Source: Fimbriiglobus sp. (GTDB taxonomy: Bacteria; Planctomycetota; Planctomycetia; Gemmatales; Gemmataceae). Taken from it: a stretch of DNA of 9,462 nucleotides. Location of the stretch: the NCBI GenBank assembly GCA_025352585.1, contig JANXTD010000189.1, positions 1-9,462 of the forward strand, written 5' to 3'. How positions within the stretch are numbered: the first letter of the stretch is position 1; every line of letters starts with the position of its first letter. A model generated the notes under the pieces. The model did no database searches, was not told the DNA's origin, and saw only the letters and a program-made list of their open reading frames with translations. Below are positions 1 through 6,616 of this stretch, in pieces. Made by a program: the position numbers and the translations under genes.

Positions 1-142
1 CCTCGACGGTCACCGTCATGTGCTGCGTGTGGACGAGCAGGCCGCGGTACGGCTCCGGCACGGCGTCGGCGGCGACCGGCTCGGCGGCCAGGCGGAAGCG
101 CGTGTCGGGGAACAGGGCGTTGAGGCTTTCGAGCGTCAGCAT
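1..142 (-). CDS. Partial gene (N-terminal 47 residues), chorismate lyase (UbiC/DUF98)-like protein
   Basis: This is the 5' end of a minus-strand gene whose remainder lies left of the window. The ATG is at 142-140, and a GAGG ribosome-binding site (CCTC at 152-155 on the plus strand) sits 9 bases before it. The 47 visible codons read openly and use G/C third positions like the neighbours. Residues 32-47 are YRGLLVHTQHMTVTVE. The pattern of a leucine-rich strand, then MT, two residues and a hydrophobic plus E resembles the LL...MTxxLE motif of the chorismate pyruvate-lyase fold (UbiC / DUF98). Members of that fold release pyruvate from chorismate to give 4-hydroxybenzoate, but the planctomycete relatives are mostly uncharacterised. 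The catalytic C-terminal part is not visible, so the family call is tentative. That a gene starts here is fairly secure. Confidence 0.55.
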   Translation of the reverse strand, partial: MLTLESLNALFPDTRFRLAAEPVAADAVPEPYRGLLVHTQHMTVTVE

Positions 143-286
143 GGGCGCGGGCCTCGGGGGGTGTGGAGTCGGATACCGGCACCGGCGTCGGCGGCTTTCA
201 GCGGAAAGCGGTTGCTCCGGGCGGCGGAACCTGTTTACTGGCAAGGCCGGTACTCCCGCCGTTGACCCTTTCGCGAGGTCCACCCC

Positions 287-1252
287 ATGCGACACTTCCT
301 GGCCGCCCTGCTCTTCCTTTCGGGCGGCGCGATCTGCGCCCAAGACAAGTCGAAGCCGGCGGTTGACCCGTTCGACCAGTCCAAAGTCCCCCTCGAAGTG
401 GAGCCGCCGGCCGAGTTCACCGGCAAGAAAATCGTGCTCGTCGCCGGGTCGAAGAGCCACGGCCCCGGCGACCACGAGTTCTTCGCCGGCACGGCCATCC
501 TCATGGACCTGCTGAAGCAGACGCCGGGGGTCTGGCCGGTGATGGTCCGGGACGGCTGGCCGAAGGACGAGAAGGTCTTCGACGGCGCGGCCGCGGTGCT
601 GTTCTACATGGACGGCCGCGGCGGGCACCCCGTCGTCCAAAAGGACCGCCTCAAGGCGATGCAGAAGCTCATCGACGCCGGCTGCGGCTGGGTGAACCTG
701 CACTACGCCGTCGATTACGAGCCGCGCCACGGCGACACCGTCGTCGGCTGGATGGGCGGCTACTACGACCCGCGCATTAGCACGAACCCCCACTGGGACG
801 CCGAGGTGCGCAGCCTCCCCACCCACCCGACGACGCGGGGGGTGAAGCCGTTCACGGTCAACGACGAGTGGTACTACAACATGCACTGGGTCGGCGACGC
901 CCCGGACGTGAAGGACGCCAAGGGCGTGACGGCGATCCTGCAAGCGCTGCCGCCGGACAAGACGCGCGGCACGGCCGACGCCAAGAAGTTCCTGGGCCGC
1001 GTCGAGACGCTGGCGTGGGCCTACGAGCGCAAGGACGGCGGCCGCGGCTTCGGCTTCACGGGCGGCCACAACCACCGCAACTGGGCCGACCAGGACTTCC
1101 GCCGCGTGGTCGTCAACGCGATTTTGTGGAGCGCGAAGGTCGAGGTGCCGGAGGCCGGCGCGAAGGTCGACTTCGACCCGGCGGGGTTGAATGTGAACCT
1201 CGACAACAAGGGCAAGCCGCACACGCCGATCGTCCCGGCGAAAAAGGGCTAA
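287..1252 (+). CDS. Secreted ThuA-domain protein (trehalose-utilization-like, glutamine-amidotransferase fold)
   Basis: A 321-residue exported protein. Residues 1-18 form a signal peptide (MRH, hydrophobic core FLAALLFLSGGA, likely cleavage after ICA); the residue before Cys17 is Ile, so it is not a lipobox. Residues about 48-285 match the ThuA family, a class I glutamine amidotransferase-like fold: IVLVAGSKSHG near 49-59, a GWVNLHYAVD strand at 134-143, GGYYDP at 157-162, DEWYYNMHW at 193-201, and the closing TGGHNHRNW at 258-266 followed by FRRVVVNAILW. The cysteine nucleophile of true amidotransferases is not obvious. Planctomycetes carry many secreted ThuA paralogues, often linked to sugar or polymer degradation, but the substrate is unknown. 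The start is supported by GAGG at 275-278, 8 bases before the ATG. The gene diverges from the partial gene at 142 and ends in TAA, 6 bp before the long inverted repeat. Confidence 0.9.
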   Translation: MRHFLAALLFLSGGAICAQDKSKPAVDPFDQSKVPLEVEPPAEFTGKKIVLVAGSKSHGPGDHEFFAGTAILMDLLKQTPGVWPVMVRDGWPKDEKVFDGAAAVLFYMDGRGGHPVVQKDRLKAMQKLIDAGCGWVNLHYAVDYEPRHGDTVVGWMGGYYDPRISTNPHWDAEVRSLPTHPTTRGVKPFTVNDEWYYNMHWVGDAPDVKDAKGVTAILQALPPDKTRGTADAKKFLGRVETLAWAYERKDGGRGFGFTGGHNHRNWADQDFRRVVVNAILWSAKVEVPEAGAKVDFDPAGLNVNLDNKGKPHTPIVPAKKG

Positions 1253-1258
1253 CGGCGA

Positions 1259-1403
1259 GCGGTTTTGTTAGCCGGACGCGCCAGCGACGGGAGCAAACCC
1301 GTGCCGACAACGCGGATGGGGGAGGAGAAAACCGTCACCCCCCAATCAGCACCGTCTTTTCGGACTTGTTCCCGTCGCTGGCGCGTCCGGCTAACAAGAC
1401 CGC
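1259..1403. repeat. Long inverted repeat (38-bp arms, 69-bp loop) between convergent genes
   Basis: The arms are 1259-1296 and 1366-1403. They pair over 38 positions without interruption; two of these are G-T (G-U in RNA) pairs and the rest are Watson-Crick. The core of each arm is GTTAGCCGGACGCGCC on the left and its exact complement on the right. The 69-bp centre (1297-1365) has weaker internal pairing, for example GGGGG near 1317 with CCCCCC near 1337. The element fills the gap between the TAA of the ThuA gene (1252) and the TGA of the FG-GAP gene (1405-1407), and its right end stops 1 base before that stop codon. RNA from either strand would fold into a very stable stem, so it could act as a bidirectional terminator or 3'-end stabiliser. 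Neither side has a U-run, so it is not a classic intrinsic terminator. It may instead be a copy of a dispersed intergenic repeat. Confidence 0.9.
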
Positions 1404-1404
1404 G

Positions 1405-3525
1405 TCACACCACGCCGGCGACGAAGACGCCGCCGTTGAATACGTCGGTCAGGCCCACGTCGTCGCCCTGCGGGCGGAAGCTGCTGGCCGTCAGGTCGAA
1501 CGAGCGCAGCCCGGTCGGGTCGGTCAGGCCGGCCGGGGAGACGGTCACGACCTCGGGCGTCAGGTCGCGCTTCAGGTCGCTGACGCTCACCTGCACGCCG
1601 TTGACCGTCTGCGGGGTCACCGGGGAGGCGAAGAACGAGGCGACCGTCGCGAGGCTCTTGCCGTCGTAGACCTGCACGTGCGGGCCGCCGCCGACGCCCG
1701 CGCCCACGACGATCGCGCCCACGCCCGACGCGGTGACGTTGCCGACGGCCACGTTCACGCCGCCGCGGAAGGTCGGGGCGTAGGCGAAGAAGCGGCGGAC
1801 GTTGGCCGGGTTCGCGCCGTCGAAGACCGCCACCGCCGGGCCGCCGCCGGGGCCGGCCCCGACGACGATGTCCGCCCGGCCGTCGCCGTTCACGTCGCCC
1901 GCCGCGACACTGACCCCGCCGCGGAAGCCCGACTCGAAGGCGAAGAAGGTGCGGATCGGCACGCCGTTGCGGCCGTCGAACACCGCCACCCGCGGGCCGC
2001 CGCCGGGGCCGGCCCCGACGACGATGTCCGGGAAGCCGTCGCCGTTCACGTCGGCCGTCGCCAGGGTGACCCCACCCGTGAAGCTGGGGTCGAAGGCGAA
2101 GAAGTTCAGCCGCGCCGGCTGGCCGGGCGCGCCGAACACCTGGATGCGCGCCGCCCCGCCCGTGGCCGGCCCGGTGACCACCTCGGGCACCCCGGTGCGC
2201 CGCAGGTCGGCCACGGCCACCCGCACGCCGCCGGTGAACGACGCCTCGTAGGGCGTGAAGGTCGCCAGCGTCAGTCTGGTTTCGGTATCGACGACCGACA
2301 CGGCCCCCGCCGCCCCGACCGCCGCGCCGATCGCCTCGTAGCGCGGCAGGTTCTGCGACGAGCCGACGGGGTAGGTCGGCGGCACCACCGCCGGGGGGGA
2401 AACGCCCGGAGGCGACACCCCGACCGCCGGGTTGCCGCTCACCAGCACCGTGAAGGTGTTGGTGGCGGTCTGCTCCAGGGCGGCGGGGCGGTACGCGCCG
2501 AGGTCGCTGGTCGTCACGGTCACCGTCTCGACGCCGTTGAACGCGGGCGTCGGCGTGTAGACGACGCCGTTCAGAGCCGTGTTGACCTGGTCGATCGTGC
2601 CGGTGACCGTCACCGTGGCGCTGGTGTCGCCCGAGACGACGCCGACGCCGGAGGTCGCGCCGAGGGCCAGGGTGCCGTTGAGCACGCTCAGGGTCGTCCG
2701 CACCGGGGCCGGCGCGACCGTCGGGCCGGCGACCGACAGCGCGTTGCCGCCGGCGGTGAAGATGATCGGCTTGCCTCCGGCGCTGATCGCGCCGCTGGCC
2801 GGGACGGCGTTGGTCGGCCCCGGCGCGTCCACGGCGAAGGAGAGCGTCTGGACGGGGCTGGTGGTCGGCATCGTCTGGTTGGGGCCGCGGAAGCCGGTCG
2901 CCGTCACGTCCACCTGGTAGACGCCCGGCAAGGTGAAGGCCCAACTGTACTGCTGCGTGGTGCCGGCGGCGACGTAGAAGCTGTCCTTGGCGGAGACGCC
3001 GGCCGAGCTGGCCCCGGAGACCCAGGCGGTCGGCACGCCGGCGGTCGTCTGGTAGGCGCTGACCTTGCCCTTCGCGGGGCCGCGCACCGCCGCCACGTCG
3101 ATGCGGACCCACGGCTTGACGCCCGCGACGCGGGTGTCGAGGGGTTGGTACGAGGTCAGCGAGCCGGCCGTGGCGGTGGCGTTGATGCCCAGGTACGGCA
3201 GCGTCAGGTCTTGGGTCTGCGGCAGGATGTACGCCTGGCCGGCGGTCGCCCCTTGCGCCCCGGTCACCCCGATGAACGTGAAGGCCGGCCCGGCCGGGGC
3301 GGCCACCCGCGCGGCCGGCGGCACGTAAACCGCGCTGTCCGTCAGGGCCGACGCGGTGACCGACTTGCCGAGGTTCGAGTAATCGACGTTCCACGACGTG
3401 CCGGTGTAGTCCGCGTGCAGGGCGACGCTCTGGGTCGTGAAGAACGTCGGGTAGAACCCCGCGGGCAGGCGGCGCTCCTCGAGCGGGGTGACGCGGAGGG
3501 GGGCGGGCTGGGGGCGCGGCGACAT
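1405..3525 (-). CDS. FG-GAP/VCBS-repeat surface protein with LEERRLPA N-terminus
   Basis: A 706-residue, probably cell-surface or secreted protein. Residues 12-22 (VTPLEERRLPA) are the planctomycetal LEPR/LEDR-type N-terminal motif seen on exported proteins; there is no classic signal peptide. Residues about 23-235 resemble a choice-of-anchor M / TIGR03769-type surface domain: FFTTQSVALHADYTGTSW early, then YSWAFTLPGVYQVDVTATG at 193-211. Residues about 265-362 form a cadherin/Ig-like repeat (SGDTSATVTVTGTIDQVN, then YTPTPAFNGVETVTV). A Pro-rich linker at 369-385 leads to about five FG-GAP-like repeats (about 420-480, 481-529, 530-580, 581-632 and 644-677), which should form a beta-propeller-like domain. 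Only the second and third keep the calcium-type DVNGDGxxD loop. The ATG at 3525 was chosen because the motif follows directly; no strong ribosome-binding site is visible. The gene ends at TGA 1407-1405 beside the inverted repeat. Ligand unknown; adhesion or carbohydrate binding is a guess. Confidence 0.88.
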   Translation of the reverse strand: MSPRPQPAPLRVTPLEERRLPAGFYPTFFTTQSVALHADYTGTSWNVDYSNLGKSVTASALTDSAVYVPPAARVAAPAGPAFTFIGVTGAQGATAGQAYILPQTQDLTLPYLGINATATAGSLTSYQPLDTRVAGVKPWVRIDVAAVRGPAKGKVSAYQTTAGVPTAWVSGASSAGVSAKDSFYVAAGTTQQYSWAFTLPGVYQVDVTATGFRGPNQTMPTTSPVQTLSFAVDAPGPTNAVPASGAISAGGKPIIFTAGGNALSVAGPTVAPAPVRTTLSVLNGTLALGATSGVGVVSGDTSATVTVTGTIDQVNTALNGVVYTPTPAFNGVETVTVTTSDLGAYRPAALEQTATNTFTVLVSGNPAVGVSPPGVSPPAVVPPTYPVGSSQNLPRYEAIGAAVGAAGAVSVVDTETRLTLATFTPYEASFTGGVRVAVADLRRTGVPEVVTGPATGGAARIQVFGAPGQPARLNFFAFDPSFTGGVTLATADVNGDGFPDIVVGAGPGGGPRVAVFDGRNGVPIRTFFAFESGFRGGVSVAAGDVNGDGRADIVVGAGPGGGPAVAVFDGANPANVRRFFAYAPTFRGGVNVAVGNVTASGVGAIVVGAGVGGGPHVQVYDGKSLATVASFFASPVTPQTVNGVQVSVSDLKRDLTPEVVTVSPAGLTDPTGLRSFDLTASSFRPQGDDVGLTDVFNGGVFVAGVV
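1838..2053 (-). repeat. 156-bp-period internal repeat within the FG-GAP gene
   Basis: The stretch 1838-1874 is identical to 1994-2030 (37 bases), and 18 more bases match at 1880-1897 and 2036-2053. The offset is 156 bp, or 52 codons, one FG-GAP repeat unit. The copies encode DIVVGAGPGGGP in repeats 2 and 3 of the protein. A more diverged copy lies near 1670-1790 (repeat 4). The near identity of two units suggests recent duplication or gene conversion between them. Confidence 0.85.
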
Positions 3526-3694
3526 AGTTCAGTCCCAACTCGGGGGGTCGAAGTTGCCTGTCTGATCGAGTCTGCCGATTGCCGCGGCCGAAGCAACGGC
3601 AAGGCCCCCGGATTCCCCCGGTTGCCCCGCCCCGCGCGGCCGCGCAAGCGCCCTGGCGCGGTCACGGCGGTCGTGCCGGCGGCGCGCGACACCC

Positions 3695-3895
3695 CTACGA
3701 CGGCCCGCCCACCCCGCCGGATTGCCCCGGCCGCGCCTCGGCCGGCTTGGCGTAGCCCCACGGGCAGTGCCGGCAGCCGCTCGTGCAGCACGCCCCCCGC
3801 GCGGCGTGGTACGCGGCGGTGAAGACCCAGCGGCCGGCCTCGACGTAGTAATCGACGCCCTCGACCAACTCGCGGCCCGGTTTCTCTGCGGACAT
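3695..3895 (-). CDS. Small DUF5522-family cysteine-motif protein
   Basis: A 66-residue protein. Residues 11-48 carry the family signature: EGVDYY at 12-17, VFTAAYH at 24-30, then CC-x3-C-x2-C (Cys36, 37, 41 and 44) ending in PWGY. The cysteine set suggests metal or Fe-S binding, but the function of DUF5522 proteins is unknown and no partner is implied here. The ATG at 3895-3893 was chosen because the conserved block begins soon after it. The reading frame stays open upstream to an ATG at 4012, but that would overlap the malQ start by 48 bp and add an Arg-rich, unconserved leader. The gene diverges from malQ and lies 169 bp upstream of the FG-GAP gene on the same strand; co-transcription is possible but not shown. 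The C-terminus (from about 50) is low-complexity Gly/Pro. Confidence 0.78.
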   Translation of the reverse strand: MSAEKPGRELVEGVDYYVEAGRWVFTAAYHAARGACCTSGCRHCPWGYAKPAEARPGQSGGVGGPS

Positions 3896-3915
3896 CGGCA
3901 CCCCGACTGCTGACA

Positions 3916-3921
3916 ATAAAA
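3916..3921 (+). promoter_or_regulatory. Candidate AT-rich promoter element in the DUF5522/malQ divergent region
   Basis: The 69-bp gap between the two divergent starts is GC-rich except for one patch, CTGACAATAAAA at 3910-3921. ATAAAA could be a -10-type element for malQ, 43 bases before its ATG. Alternatively CTGACA at 3910-3915 is a 5/6 match to the -35 consensus, with a poor -10 (TACGCA, 3932-3937). On the minus strand the same patch reads TATTGT and could serve the DUF5522 gene. Which reading is right cannot be decided from sequence. Confidence 0.35.
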
Positions 3922-3964
3922 CCGCGACCACTACGCACCGCCGACCCCGACATCGAGTGGCCCC

Positions 3965-5500
3965 ATGCCGACGACGAAGTTTGCCCCGCGATCCTCGGGC
4001 GTGTTGCTCCACCCCACCAGCCTACCCGGCCCCTACGGCGTCGGCGACCTCGGCCCCGAGGCCTACCGCTGGGTGCTGACCCTCGAAGCGATGAAGCAGT
4101 CGTGGTGGCAGATCCTCCCCCTCGGCCCGACCGGTGCCGGCAACTCGCCGTACCAGACGTTCTCCGCCTTCGCCGGCAGCGTCACGCTGCTCAGCCCCGA
4201 ATTCCTGGAGCGCGACGGCCTGTTGCCGGCTGGCTTCGGGTCGGAGCAGCATTTCCGCGCGGACCGCGTCGAGTACGAGCGCGTCCTGCCGTTCAAGGAG
4301 GCGGCCGTGCGCGAGGCTTGGGGCCGCTTCAAGGGCGGCGTCGGCGGCCCGTCGCTGCGCATGGACTTCGACGCCTACTGCGCCCGCGAGGCGAGTTGGC
4401 TCAGCGACTACGCCAGCTACGCCGCCATCCGCGACGCCCTAGGTGGGCAGGCACTCGCCGACTGGCCGCGTGACCTGCGCGAGCGCGACCCGGTGGCCAT
4501 CTCCGCCATCGAGAGTGCGACCGCCGACGAGATCGGCCGGCACCGCTTCGGCCAGTTCCTCTTCGACCGCCAGTGGGCCGCGCTGAAGGAATTCGCCGCC
4601 GAACACGGGGTCAAGGTGATCGGCGACGCCCCGATCTTCGTCGCCCTCGACTCGGCCGATGTGTGGGCCAACCCCGGCGAGTACCTGCTCGACGCGGACC
4701 GCCGGCCGATCGCCGTCGCCGGGGTGCCGCCGGACTACTTCAGCCCCACCGGCCAGCATTGGGGCAACCCGCTCTACGACTGGAAGGCGATGGAGGCGAC
4801 CGGCTTCGCCTGGTGGGTGGCGCGGCTGAAGCGCAACTTCCGCCAGGTCGATCTGATCCGCCTCGACCACTTCCGCGGCTTCGCGGCCGCCTGGCACGTC
4901 CCCGCCGACGAGCCGACGGCGCTCAACGGCAAGTGGGTCGAGGGGCCACGCCGCAAGCTCTTCGACGCCTTCACCGCTGCCCTCGGCGAGCACCTGCCGA
5001 TCATCGCCGAGGACCTGGGGCTGATCACGCCCGACGTGACCGAACTGCGCGAGGCCTACGGCCTGCCGGGGATGAAGGTCTTGCACTTCATGCTGGGCGA
5101 GCCGAGTAACCTGTACTGGCCGCACAACTACGAGCGGCTGTCGGTCGTGTACACCGGCACGCACGACAACGACACCAGCGCCGGCTGGTACGCGTCGCTG
5201 ACCGACGCCCAGCGCTGGCAACTCGGCGAGTACTTGGGCCACGCGGTCACCGACCCGGCCAACGACCTGCTGCGGCTGGCGTGGGCTTCGACAGCGAAGC
5301 TGGCCGTCGCCCCGCTGCAAGACTTGCTCGGCCTGGGGTCGGAGGCGCGGATGAACGTCCCCGGCGTCGGGGCCGGCAACTGGACCTGGCGCTTCCGCCC
5401 GGAGCAGATGCCGGGTGGCATGGTCGAGCGCGTCGCCGCCCTGACCGCGCGAACCAACCGCGTGCCGGGGGCCAAGGTCGCCGAGTCGTCATACCTGTGA
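3965..5500 (+). CDS. malQ: 4-alpha-glucanotransferase (amylomaltase, GH77)
   Basis: Cytoplasmic disproportionating enzyme that cuts alpha-1,4-glucans and transfers the glucan to another acceptor, used in maltodextrin and glycogen metabolism. At 511 residues it has the normal length of the compact bacterial (Thermus-type) form. GH77 landmarks in order: SSGVLLHPTSLPGPYGVGDL at 10-29; SWWQILPLGPTG at 46-57 followed by NSPYQ; VIGDAPIFVALDSADVWAN at 218-236; AGVPPDYFSPTGQHWGNPLY at 252-271; the nucleophile Asp301 in RLDHFRGF; the acid/base Glu349 in IIAEDLG; and the transition-state Asp401 in YTGTHDNDT. All three catalytic acids are present, so the enzyme should be active. The N-terminus begins just before the conserved block, which supports the ATG at 3965. 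Neighbours are a divergent DUF5522 gene and, 77 bp downstream, a DUF4349 lipoprotein gene. No other glycogen gene is visible. Confidence 0.97.
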   Translation: MPTTKFAPRSSGVLLHPTSLPGPYGVGDLGPEAYRWVLTLEAMKQSWWQILPLGPTGAGNSPYQTFSAFAGSVTLLSPEFLERDGLLPAGFGSEQHFRADRVEYERVLPFKEAAVREAWGRFKGGVGGPSLRMDFDAYCAREASWLSDYASYAAIRDALGGQALADWPRDLRERDPVAISAIESATADEIGRHRFGQFLFDRQWAALKEFAAEHGVKVIGDAPIFVALDSADVWANPGEYLLDADRRPIAVAGVPPDYFSPTGQHWGNPLYDWKAMEATGFAWWVARLKRNFRQVDLIRLDHFRGFAAAWHVPADEPTALNGKWVEGPRRKLFDAFTAALGEHLPIIAEDLGLITPDVTELREAYGLPGMKVLHFMLGEPSNLYWPHNYERLSVVYTGTHDNDTSAGWYASLTDAQRWQLGEYLGHAVTDPANDLLRLAWASTAKLAVAPLQDLLGLGSEARMNVPGVGAGNWTWRFRPEQMPGGMVERVAALTARTNRVPGAKVAESSYL

Positions 5501-5517
5501 CTCTCGGCGAGTCGGGA

Positions 5518-5523
5518 ATAAAA
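5518..5523 (+). promoter_or_regulatory. Candidate -10-like ATAAAA upstream of the DUF4349 gene
   Basis: AATAAAAC at 5517-5524 is the only AT-rich patch in the 77-bp gap after malQ, 54 bases before the ATG at 5578. It resembles the patches before malQ and before the 8681 gene. No good -35 lies at the right distance, so this is a weak call. If real, the DUF4349 gene has its own promoter rather than depending on malQ. Confidence 0.3.
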
Positions 5524-5577
5524 CCCCCGTCCGGGCGTCTTACTCCTGACGACCACCTCTCCCCGATGGGCCACGCC

Positions 5578-6504
5578 ATGTCACGCCTCGCCCCGCTACT
5601 GTTGGTGGCGTTGCTCGCCGGTTGCGGCAGTGAACCGACGGGCAAGTCTTTCGAGTCGGCCCGCTTCGAGGGGGATGCCGCCCCCGCCGTGGCCGCCCCC
5701 CGAGGTGCCCCACCAGCCGCGGGGGCCAAGGCCGACGAGCCGGCGGTCGAGCGCAAGATCATCCACACGGCCACGATCGAGCTTGCCGTCACGAGCGTCG
5801 AGGCGACGCAGCCGGCGGTCGAGAAGGTCGTCGAGGAGTTCCAGGGCTACGTCGCCAAGAGCGACATCAGCGTGCAGGCCGGCCGCAGCCGCACCGCGAC
5901 CTGGACGCTCAAAGTCCCCGTCGCCAGCTACCGCACTGCCGTCGCCCGGCTGGTCGCGCTGGGGCAGCCGCTGCGCAACTCGTCGGACTCGCAGGACGTG
6001 ACGGAGGAGTTCGTGGACCTCACGGCCCGCGTCAAGAACTTCAAGGCCGAGGAGGAGACGCTCAACAAGCTGCTCAAGGACACCGCCGTGCGGCTCGACG
6101 AGATCCTCAAGATTCGCGAGCAGATCAAGGGTGTGCGCGGCGAGATCGAGCGCGCCGAGGGTCGGCTGAAGTACCTCACGACGACGGCGTCGCTCTCGAC
6201 GATCACGCTGACGGCCCGCGAGGACGTGCCCTACGCCCCCGAGCCGCCGGCGGCCGCGATGACGTTCGGCGAGCTGATCGACGCCCGCTTCCAGTCGTCG
6301 TGGAACTCGCTCGTCGGTAGCCTCAAAGTGGTCGTGCTGTGGCTCGTCGAGGTCGCCCCGTTCCTGCCGTTCTACGCGGTCGCGGCGGGGCTGATCTTCC
6401 TCGTCGGGCGGCAGGTCTGGCGGAGCGTCATGGCCGAGGAGGCCGGCAAGCGCGGGGCGAAGGCACCCCGCGCCGCCCCCGAAACGCCCACGCCGCCGGC
6501 GTAG
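5578..6504 (+). CDS. DUF4349-domain lipoprotein with C-terminal membrane helix
   Basis: A 308-residue membrane-attached protein of unknown function. Residues 1-16 are a lipoprotein signal (MSRLAPLLLVALLAGC, lipobox LAGC, lipidated Cys16), followed by an Ala/Pro-rich linker to about 55. Residues about 58-280 match DUF4349: RKIIHTATIELAVTSVE, then FQGYVAKSD, then LKVPVASYRTAVARL, a charged coiled-coil segment at about 150-197 (ARVKNFKAEEETLNKLLKD onwards), and YLTTTASLSTITL. Residues about 249-278 are hydrophobic and form one long or two short transmembrane helices, followed by a basic Ala/Pro tail. The frame is open far upstream inside malQ, but the lipobox fixes the start at 5578; ATG 5566, four codons earlier, is possible. 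Having both a lipid anchor and a C-terminal helix implies two membrane attachment points. Such proteins are thought to sense or organise the envelope, but nothing here specifies a role. Confidence 0.85.
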   Translation: MSRLAPLLLVALLAGCGSEPTGKSFESARFEGDAAPAVAAPRGAPPAAGAKADEPAVERKIIHTATIELAVTSVEATQPAVEKVVEEFQGYVAKSDISVQAGRSRTATWTLKVPVASYRTAVARLVALGQPLRNSSDSQDVTEEFVDLTARVKNFKAEEETLNKLLKDTAVRLDEILKIREQIKGVRGEIERAEGRLKYLTTTASLSTITLTAREDVPYAPEPPAAAMTFGELIDARFQSSWNSLVGSLKVVVLWLVEVAPFLPFYAVAAGLIFLVGRQVWRSVMAEEAGKRGAKAPRAAPETPTPPA

Positions 6505-6616
6505 ACTCCGGGCGCTGACGCTTCCGACTCGCCTCGGTGTGACGCCAGCCGCCGTTGGCACCCGGTGTGCGGAGGCTTCGGGCCGCCCCGCACCCCACGC
6601 CCCCGGAGTCTCCGCC

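Noticed and set aside
194..209. Small hairpin GCTTTC-AGCG-GAAAGC and a weak TTGCTC/TTTACT pair (212-239) upstream of the ThuA gene
   Set aside because: A 6-bp stem and 3/6 plus 4/6 promoter matches are too weak to call; recorded only as a place to look for the divergent promoters.
1391..3538. Alternative minus-strand frame of 715 codons over the FG-GAP gene
   Set aside because: Arg-rich without domains, whereas the other minus-strand frame shows clear FG-GAP repeats and the LEERRLPA motif.
3634..3645. 12-bp palindrome GCGCGGCCGCGC between the FG-GAP and DUF5522 genes
   Set aside because: All G/C in a very GC-rich gap, so chance is likely; no promoter or terminator features accompany it. Nothing else notable was seen in 3526-3694.
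868..3822. Plus-strand open frame of 984 codons
   Set aside because: It crosses the ThuA gene, the inverted repeat and the FG-GAP gene in other frames. The product is Arg/Gly/Ala/His-rich low complexity, as expected opposite a GC-rich gene.
4439..5320. Minus-strand open frame opposite malQ
   Set aside because: Antisense shadow of a gene with all GH77 motifs intact; no family features of its own.
5281..5577. In-frame 5' extension of the DUF4349 gene into malQ
   Set aside because: The lipoprotein signal starting at 5578 marks the true N-terminus; the extension lies inside conserved malQ sequence in another frame.
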